Made by a program: the position numbers and the translations under genes | NCBI GenBank assembly: GCA_002379985.1 | Contig: DFVG01000011.1 | Coordinates: 66,233-71,314 of the forward strand | Direction of reading: 5' to 3' | Length of the DNA stretch: 5,082 bases | Source of the DNA: Flavobacteriaceae bacterium UBA4166 | GTDB taxonomy: Bacteria > Bacteroidota > Bacteroidia > Flavobacteriales > Flavobacteriaceae | The notes under the pieces: generated by a model | What the model was told of the DNA's origin: nothing | The model's database searches: none | The model's input: the letters and a program-made list of their open reading frames with translations, nothing else | In this document: positions 1 through 3,117 of the stretch, one piece after another | Position numbering within the stretch: position 1 is the first letter of the stretch | Layout of the letters: every line of letters begins with the position of its first letter

Positions 1-228
1 AGGTGAAAATTCGCCTAATTTATGTCCTACCATGTTTTCGGTTACATATACCGGAACGAATTGACGTCCGTTATGCACCGCAATGGTTTGTCCGACGAAG
101 TCGGGCGTAATCATCGAAGCCCGTGACCAGGTCTTGATCACCGTCTTCTTGTTCGACGCCACATTTTCTTGGACTTTTTGGTCTAATTTATAGTGAACGT
201 AAGGTCCTTTTTTTAATGATCTTGCCAT
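1..228 (-). CDS. rpsS: 30S ribosomal protein S19 (3'-truncated by window)
   Basis: S19 is a small-subunit head protein that contacts 16S rRNA and, with S13, lies near the A-site tRNA and the central bridges to the 50S. The visible part is 76 codons, starting MARSLKKGPYVHYKLD and ending GHKLGEFSP at the window edge. The family is usually about 90 residues, so roughly the last 15 (the basic tail after GEFSPTR) are outside. Recognisable conserved blocks are KTWSRAS-MI-PDFVGQTI (about residues 32-49), VHNGRQFVPVYV (about 50-61) and MVGHKLGEF (about 66-74). The start is the ATG at 228, 6 bases after the rplB stop and preceded by an A/T-rich stretch without a Shine-Dalgarno motif; it gives the canonical MARSLKKGP N-terminus. 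It follows rplB, as in the usual S10 operon order. A stretch around codons 23-51 is noticeably rich in G/C-ending codons compared with its neighbours. Confidence 0.97.
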   Translation of the reverse strand, partial: MARSLKKGPYVHYKLDQKVQENVASNKKTVIKTWSRASMITPDFVGQTIAVHNGRQFVPVYVTENMVGHKLGEFSP

Positions 229-234
229 AATTTA

Positions 235-1059
235 TTATTTCTTTCTACGTTCGATAATGTATTTATTACTCGCTTTAGTTCTCGTGCGAGTGCGGTATCC
301 TTTCGCAGGAATACCTTTACGAGAACGTGGGTGTCCACCAGAAGACTTCCCTTCTCCACCACCCATCGGGTGATCTACCGGGTTCATCACAACTGGTCTT
401 GTACGTGGTCTTCTACCTAACCATCTTGAACGACCCGCTTTACCGGAAACGATCAATTGGTGATCACTGTTTGAAACAGCACCGATAGTCGCCATACAGC
501 TACTTAACACCATACGAGTTTCCCCAGAAGGTAATTTGATAGTAGCATACTTCCCTTCACGTGCCATCAATTGTGCAAATGCACCAGCACTACGCGCCAT
601 TACGGCTCCTTGTCCAGGATGTAATTCAATACAAGAAATAATAGTACCTAGTGGGATATTAGCCAAAGTCATTGCATTTCCAATTTCTGGGGCGGTAGTT
701 TCCCCTGATACAATGTTTTGACCTACTTGAAGCCCATTTTGGGCAATCACGTAACGCTTTTCACCATCTTGGTAATTTACCAAAGCGATAAATGCGGTAC
801 GGTTTGGATCGTATTCAATTGTCGCAACAGTAGCCGGAATTCCGTGCTTGTCGCGCTTAAAGTCGATAATTCGATATCGTCTTTTGTGACCACCACCCTT
901 GTAGCGCATGGTCATTTTTCCTTGACTGTTTCTACCTCCAGAACGTTTTTTCGGTGCGAGCAAGCTCTTTTCCGGCTTATCAGTGGTAATGGCGTCAAAC
1001 CCGTTAACCACTCTAAAACGCTGTCCTGGGGTGATTGGCTTTAATTTTCTTACTGACAT
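235..1059 (-). CDS. rplB: 50S ribosomal protein L2
   Basis: L2 is a primary 23S rRNA-binding protein needed for subunit association and for the architecture of the peptidyl transferase centre. The 274-residue product matches the usual length of about 275. Visible landmarks are the basic N-terminal extension MSVRKLKPITPGQRF, the GGRNSQGKMTMRYKGGGHKRRYR block (about 41-63), the central IEYDPNRTAFIALV barrel strand (about 81-94), LHPGQGAVMARSAG (about 146-159) and the C-terminal signature RPVVMNPVDHPMGGGEG (about 221-237). His230 in that signature corresponds to the conserved His229 of E. coli L2. The basic C-terminus ends IIERRKK. The gene ends with two tandem TAA stops 6 bases before rpsS. Its ATG at 1059 lies 27 bases after the rplW stop, behind a perfect intercistronic inverted repeat, and has no Shine-Dalgarno motif. 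No truncation or frameshift is seen. Confidence 0.99.
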   Translation of the reverse strand: MSVRKLKPITPGQRFRVVNGFDAITTDKPEKSLLAPKKRSGGRNSQGKMTMRYKGGGHKRRYRIIDFKRDKHGIPATVATIEYDPNRTAFIALVNYQDGEKRYVIAQNGLQVGQNIVSGETTAPEIGNAMTLANIPLGTIISCIELHPGQGAVMARSAGAFAQLMAREGKYATIKLPSGETRMVLSSCMATIGAVSNSDHQLIVSGKAGRSRWLGRRPRTRPVVMNPVDHPMGGGEGKSSGGHPRSRKGIPAKGYRTRTRTKASNKYIIERRKK

Positions 1060-1073
1060 AGTTGTCTAATTTT

Positions 1074-1092
1074 ATCTAAACTAGGTTTAGAT
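1074..1092 (-). repeat. perfect 8-bp inverted repeat at the rplW-rplB junction
   Basis: On the transcribed strand the arms are ATCTAAAC and GTTTAGAT, separated by the 3-base loop CTA. The pairing is perfect over 8 bp, and the hairpin includes the rplW stop codon (1087-1089). It ends 14 bases before the rplB ATG. No U-run follows, so it does not look like an intrinsic terminator. Because the structure overlaps the end of rplW, a ribosome terminating on rplW would melt it; a role in coupling, mRNA processing or stability is inference. The rplW frame also shows TAA, TAG and TAA within 18 bases here. Confidence 0.6.
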
Positions 1093-1377
1093 GTTTTCGT
1101 AAAAATCTATAGTATCACCTTCCGCCACCTGTACGATTGCTTTTTTGTAAGCATTTGTTTTACCAGTTTGGATCCCCGATTTCGTGTAACGAACACGGCG
1201 ATCTGGGCGGACATTCATTGTGCGAACTTTTTCAACAGAAACTCCATAAGTGGCCTCAACCGCTTTCTTGATTTCTACCTTGTTCGCCTTCGAGTTCACT
1301 ACAAAACCGTATCGGTTGTTAACTTCCGCATCCGCTGTAGCTTTTTCCGTAATAATAGGTTTAATTAAGATATTCAT
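1087..1377 (-). CDS. rplW: 50S ribosomal protein L23
   Basis: L23 binds domain III of 23S rRNA at the polypeptide exit and is the docking site for trigger factor and SRP. The 96-residue product has the normal bacterial length. The N-terminal PIITEKAT (about 7-14) is the family hallmark; Glu11 aligns by eye with Glu18 of E. coli L23, the residue known to contact trigger factor, so the chaperone dock appears intact. NKVEIKKAVEATYGVSVEKVRTMNV (about 33-57) is the conserved alpha/beta core, followed by a basic loop (RPDRRVRYTKSGIQTGKTNAYKKA, about 57-80) that corresponds to the tunnel-facing extension. The C-terminus ends DTIDFYENI. The ATG at 1377 lies 7 bases after the rplD TAG stop and has no spaced Shine-Dalgarno sequence. 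The downstream junction with rplB contains an inverted repeat overlapping the stop. Confidence 0.98.
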   Translation of the reverse strand: MNILIKPIITEKATADAEVNNRYGFVVNSKANKVEIKKAVEATYGVSVEKVRTMNVRPDRRVRYTKSGIQTGKTNAYKKAIVQVAEGDTIDFYENI

Positions 1378-1384
1378 CTCGTTT

Positions 1385-2014
1385 CTATTTACTTAAGTTT
1401 TCTTCAATTCCTTCCAAAGAACCTTCAAATAACACGACGCTATTTGCATTCATAATTTTATAAGTGCTTAATTCTGAGTTAGTTACAACTTCAGTGCCTT
1501 TTAAATTACGAGACGACAAATATACGTTATTATTTGACTCTCCCAACACTACGAGGGATTTTTTATCTTCCAGTCCTAGTGATTTTAATACCGAAGTAAA
1601 TTCTTTGGTCTTCGGTGTATCAAAAGAGAGGTCTTCAATCACTACGATGGCTTTGTCATTTGCCTTCATTGTCAAGGCAGATTTACGCGCCAATCGCTTT
1701 AGATTTTTGTTCAATTTGAATCGGTAATCTTTCGGACGAGGTCCGAAAATACGCCCACCTCCTTTAAAGATTGGAGACTTGATGCTACCCGCACGTGCGG
1801 TACCGGTTCCTTTTTGCTTTTTAATCTTACGGGTAGAACCTGTAATTTCAGCACGCTCCTTCGACTTATGCGTTCCTTGACGTTGGTTTGCCAAGTACTG
1901 CTTAACATCGAGATATACAGCGTGGTTGTTAGGCTCAATACCAAACACTTCTTTAGAAAGCTCTACCTTTCTTCCGGTGTCTTTTCCGTTTTTATCTACT
2001 ACTGCTACCTTCAT
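1385..2014 (-). CDS. rplD: 50S ribosomal protein L4
   Basis: L4 is an early-assembly 50S protein that binds domain I of 23S rRNA and extends a loop into the exit tunnel, where macrolide resistance changes occur in other bacteria. In E. coli it also represses its own S10 operon by attenuation and translational control. The 209-residue product has the usual length. The N-terminal globular part (KVAVVDKNGKDTGRKVELS) leads to the tunnel loop with TGSTRKIKKQKGTGTARAG (about 58-76) and GGGRIFGPRPKDY (about 85-97). A Rossmann-like C-terminal domain follows, with KAIVVIEDL (about 121-129) and KSLVVLG (about 152-158). The start ATG (2012-2014) shares one base with the rplC stop, giving TAATG, so translational coupling to rplC is likely. 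It ends with TAG, 7 bases before rplW. No odd substitution was recognised in the tunnel loop, but this was not checked by alignment. Confidence 0.98.
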   Translation of the reverse strand: MKVAVVDKNGKDTGRKVELSKEVFGIEPNNHAVYLDVKQYLANQRQGTHKSKERAEITGSTRKIKKQKGTGTARAGSIKSPIFKGGGRIFGPRPKDYRFKLNKNLKRLARKSALTMKANDKAIVVIEDLSFDTPKTKEFTSVLKSLGLEDKKSLVVLGESNNNVYLSSRNLKGTEVVTNSELSTYKIMNANSVVLFEGSLEGIEENLSK

Positions 2015-2625
2015 TACTTCTGAATTGTTACATAAGCGTTCTTATGACCGGGCACACACCCTTTCACAACAAGTAAGTTCTTTTCAGGAACTACTTTCAA
2101 CACTCGTAGGTTTTGAACTTTTACTTTTTCATTCCCCATTTGTCCCGCCATGCGCATTCCTTTGAATACTCGTGCAGGATAGGAAGCCGCACCAATAGAA
2201 CCCGGTGCTCTCAAACGATTGTGCTGACCGTGTGTGGCCTGCCCAACACCGCCAAATCCATGGCGCTTTACAACCCCTTGGAAACCTTTTCCTTTGGAAG
2301 TACCTGTAATATCTACAAATTCCCCTTCCGCGAAATGATCTACAGTGATGCTATCACCTAATTTGTACTCTTCTTGAAATCCTTGGAATTCTACAACACG
2401 ACGCTTTGCAGTAGTGCCCGCTTTCTTAGCGTGGCCCTCAGCCGCTTTATTAGCTGTCTTCTTGTCATCGAAACCAAGTTGAAGTGCTTCATACCCGTCA
2501 ACCTCTGTGGTTCTGACTTGGGTAACGACACAGGGACCTGCTTCGATCACGGTACACGGAATGTTCTTTCCGTTCTCGTCAAAGATGCTGGTCATCCCGA
2601 TCTTTTTTCCTATTAACCCAGACAT
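2014..2625 (-). CDS. rplC: 50S ribosomal protein L3
   Basis: L3 is one of the first proteins to bind 23S rRNA (domain VI), and its central loop reaches the peptidyl transferase centre. The 203-residue product begins MSGLIGKKIGMTSIFDENG, a standard L3 opening. It carries the family block FVDITGTSKGKGFQGVVKRHGF (about 103-124), the loop ATHGQHNRLRAPGSIGAASYPARVFKGMRMAGQMG (about 130-164) and the NLLVVKGCVPG strand near the C-terminus (about 183-193). At the position of Gln150 in E. coli (GSIGQ), the glutamine methylated by PrmB, this protein has Ala146 (GSIGA). The ATG at 2625 is the first gene start after the 176-base structured gap behind rpsJ. It is preceded directly by two copies of a 14-bp A/T-rich repeat rather than by a Shine-Dalgarno sequence. 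Its stop overlaps the rplD start by one base. Confidence 0.98.
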   Translation of the reverse strand: MSGLIGKKIGMTSIFDENGKNIPCTVIEAGPCVVTQVRTTEVDGYEALQLGFDDKKTANKAAEGHAKKAGTTAKRRVVEFQGFQEEYKLGDSITVDHFAEGEFVDITGTSKGKGFQGVVKRHGFGGVGQATHGQHNRLRAPGSIGAASYPARVFKGMRMAGQMGNEKVKVQNLRVLKVVPEKNLLVVKGCVPGHKNAYVTIQK

Positions 2626-2653
2626 AGTTATTAATTATTAGTTATTAATTATT
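2626..2653 (-). repeat. perfect 14-bp tandem repeat abutting the rplC start codon
   Basis: Two exact copies of AATAATTAATAACT (transcribed strand) occupy 2640-2653 and 2626-2639; the second copy ends at the base before the rplC ATG. A degenerate third piece (AATAAC, 2654-2659) precedes them, one base out of phase. The sequence is almost pure A/T, so it leaves the ribosome-binding region unstructured. In Bacteroidota, which rarely use Shine-Dalgarno pairing, such a stretch can act as the initiation enhancer. The duplication could be a slippage product whose copy number tunes rplC translation (inference). Confidence 0.75.
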
Positions 2654-2672
2654 GTTATTCTGCTTCCGAAAG

Positions 2673-2697
2673 TTCTTCTGTGATCCTTTCAGAAAAA
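2673..2697 (-). other. hairpin that can capture the terminator U-run
   Basis: On the transcribed strand TTTTTCTG (2697-2690) can pair with CAGAAGAA (2680-2673) over 8 bp, including one G-U wobble, around the 9-base loop AAAGGATCA. It takes five of the seven T residues of the terminator tract into a stem. It cannot affect release at the U-run itself, because its 3' arm is made later, but it could protect or shape read-through RNA upstream of rplC. The stem is A/U-rich, so it may be chance. Confidence 0.25.
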
Positions 2698-2724
2698 AAC
2701 AGGGCCAAAATAAATTCAGCCCTG
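2693..2724 (-). terminator. intrinsic terminator-like stem within the operon
   Basis: On the transcribed strand CAGGGC (2724-2719) and GCCCTG (2705-2700) form a perfect 6-bp G/C-rich stem around a 13-base loop, followed at once by seven T (2699-2693). Past a 2x2 T-T mismatch, four A residues upstream could also pair with the U-run. It lies inside an operon whose downstream genes are essential, so it must be leaky, conditional, or backed by another promoter. The long loop makes it a weak terminator on its own, which fits an attenuator better than a full stop. Confidence 0.55.
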
Positions 2725-2736
2725 AATTTTATTTTG
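2706..2736 (-). other. A/U-rich hairpin competing with the terminator (candidate antiterminator)
   Basis: On the transcribed strand CAAAATAAAATTCA (2736-2723) pairs with TGAATTTATTTTG (2718-2706) over 13 bp with one bulged A, closing the 4-base loop GGGC (2722-2719). The CA of its 5' arm and the whole loop are the 5' arm of the terminator stem, so the two structures cannot both form. It is completed before the terminator's 3' arm is transcribed and so has the kinetic advantage. The antiterminator role is inference. Confidence 0.45.
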
Positions 2737-2770
2737 TTTCCGTTTTTCCTTCGCTCGCAGCTCCGGACAT
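2729..2770 (-). other. possible 13-codon leader mini-ORF
   Basis: An ATG at 2770 opens a 13-codon frame, MSGAASEGKTETK, which stops with TAA at 2731-2729. It starts directly after the GGAA-capped hairpin and stops inside the 5' arm of the A/U-rich hairpin, so a ribosome at its stop codon would cover that arm and favour the terminator. Its length and position resemble attenuator leader peptides, but it lacks a run of one diagnostic amino acid. In 176 bases such a short frame may well be chance, and no ribosome binding signal supports it. Confidence 0.15.
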
Positions 2771-2801
2771 GTATACTCGACTTCCGTCAAGCGTATTATA
2801 C
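2771..2801 (-). other. GNRA-type tetraloop hairpin directly after the rpsJ stop
   Basis: On the transcribed strand CTTGAC (2791-2786) pairs with GTCGAG (2781-2776) over 6 bp, including one G-U wobble, around the tetraloop GGAA, a GNRA-type loop. An outer stem GTATA (2801-2797) with TATAC (2775-2771) closes the structure, leaving a 5-base one-sided bulge (ATACG). It starts at the first base after the rpsJ TAA and lacks a following U-run. It could protect the 3' end of a fusA-rpsJ transcript or serve as a protein-binding element; both roles are inference. Confidence 0.45.
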
Positions 2802-3107
2802 TTATACTTTGATCTCTACTTCAACCCCACTTGGCAACTCCAATTTCATGAGTGCGTCAATGGTTTTAGAGGAAGAGCTGTAAATATCCAACAAGCGCTT
2901 GTACGAGCTCAATTGGAATTGTTCTCTACTCTTCTTGTTTACGTGTGGCGAACGCAACACGGTAAAGATCTTCTTATGGGTAGGTAGTGGGATAGGCCCT
3001 GTTACTACCGCCCCTGTACTTTTTACGGTCTTAACGATTTTTTCAGCAGATTTGTCTACTAAATTATGATCGTAAGATTTTAATTTAATTCTGATTTTTT
3101 GACTCAT
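2802..3107 (-). CDS. rpsJ: 30S ribosomal protein S10 / NusE
   Basis: S10 is a 30S head protein and, as NusE, the partner of NusB in transcription antitermination on rRNA operons and of NusG in transcription-translation coupling. The 101-residue product is of normal length. Visible signatures are the N-terminal strand KIRIKLKSYDHNLVDKSAEKIV (about 4-25), TGPIPLPTHKKIFTVLRSPHVNKKSREQF (about 36-64), which includes the rRNA-contacting loop, and the C-terminal IDALMKLELPSGVEVEIKV. The ATG at 3107 lies 10 bases after the fusA stop and gives the canonical MSQKIRIKLK opening; there is no Shine-Dalgarno motif. In E. coli rpsJ is the first gene of its own operon behind a regulatory leader. Here it directly follows fusA, and the structured gap comes after it instead. 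Confidence 0.99.
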   Translation of the reverse strand: MSQKIRIKLKSYDHNLVDKSAEKIVKTVKSTGAVVTGPIPLPTHKKIFTVLRSPHVNKKSREQFQLSSYKRLLDIYSSSSKTIDALMKLELPSGVEVEIKV

Positions 3108-3117
3108 TGCTGAAATA

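Larger units (their letters stand above)
2626..2801 (-). promoter_or_regulatory. structured non-coding leader between rpsJ and rplC (candidate attenuator)
   Basis: This is the only long gap in an otherwise tightly packed operon (176 bases against 27 or fewer elsewhere). On the transcribed strand it contains, from rpsJ to rplC: a GGAA-capped hairpin, a 13-codon mini-ORF, an A/U-rich hairpin, a G/C terminator-type stem with a T7 run that shares bases with the A/U-rich hairpin, a hairpin that can capture the U-run, and the 14-bp tandem repeat. Two mutually exclusive stems followed by a T-run is the classical layout of transcription attenuation. The motif CGGAA also occurs three times (at about 2782-2786, 2738-2742 and 2664-2668). 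The regulator is unknown. L4 is a natural suspect because it controls the E. coli S10 operon, but nothing in the sequence proves it. Confidence 0.5.

Noticed and set aside
718..1044. 108-codon open frame on the plus strand opposite rplB.
   Set aside because: It lies fully antisense to the highly conserved rplB coding sequence and shows no family signature; it is a by-product of codon constraint.
1711..1944. 77-codon minus-strand frame inside rplD in another reading frame.
   Set aside because: It sits entirely within rplD, whose own frame is a clear L4 with all conserved blocks, so there is no frameshift to explain.
2673..2689. AAAGGATCAC in the leader, similar to the 16S rRNA 3'-end sequence GGATCAC or to a Shine-Dalgarno motif.
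   Set aside because: It is more than 50 bases from the rplC ATG and no start codon follows at a suitable distance; the 7-base similarity is most likely chance.
2795..2824. A TATAAT box just after the rpsJ stop (2800-2795) with TTGAAG 18 bases upstream (2824-2819) on the transcribed strand, resembling a sigma-70 promoter for rplC.
   Set aside because: The -35 match is partial and lies in rpsJ coding sequence. The host looks like Bacteroidota, whose primary sigma factor uses a different consensus (TTG and TAnnTTTG). TATAAT is also part of the outer hairpin stem. No good TAnnTTTG was found in the gap. A weak promoter cannot be excluded.
2652..2987. 111-codon open frame on the plus strand crossing the rpsJ-rplC gap and part of rpsJ.
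   Set aside because: It is antisense to rpsJ for much of its length, has no recognisable protein features and no initiation context, and its composition follows the opposite strand.
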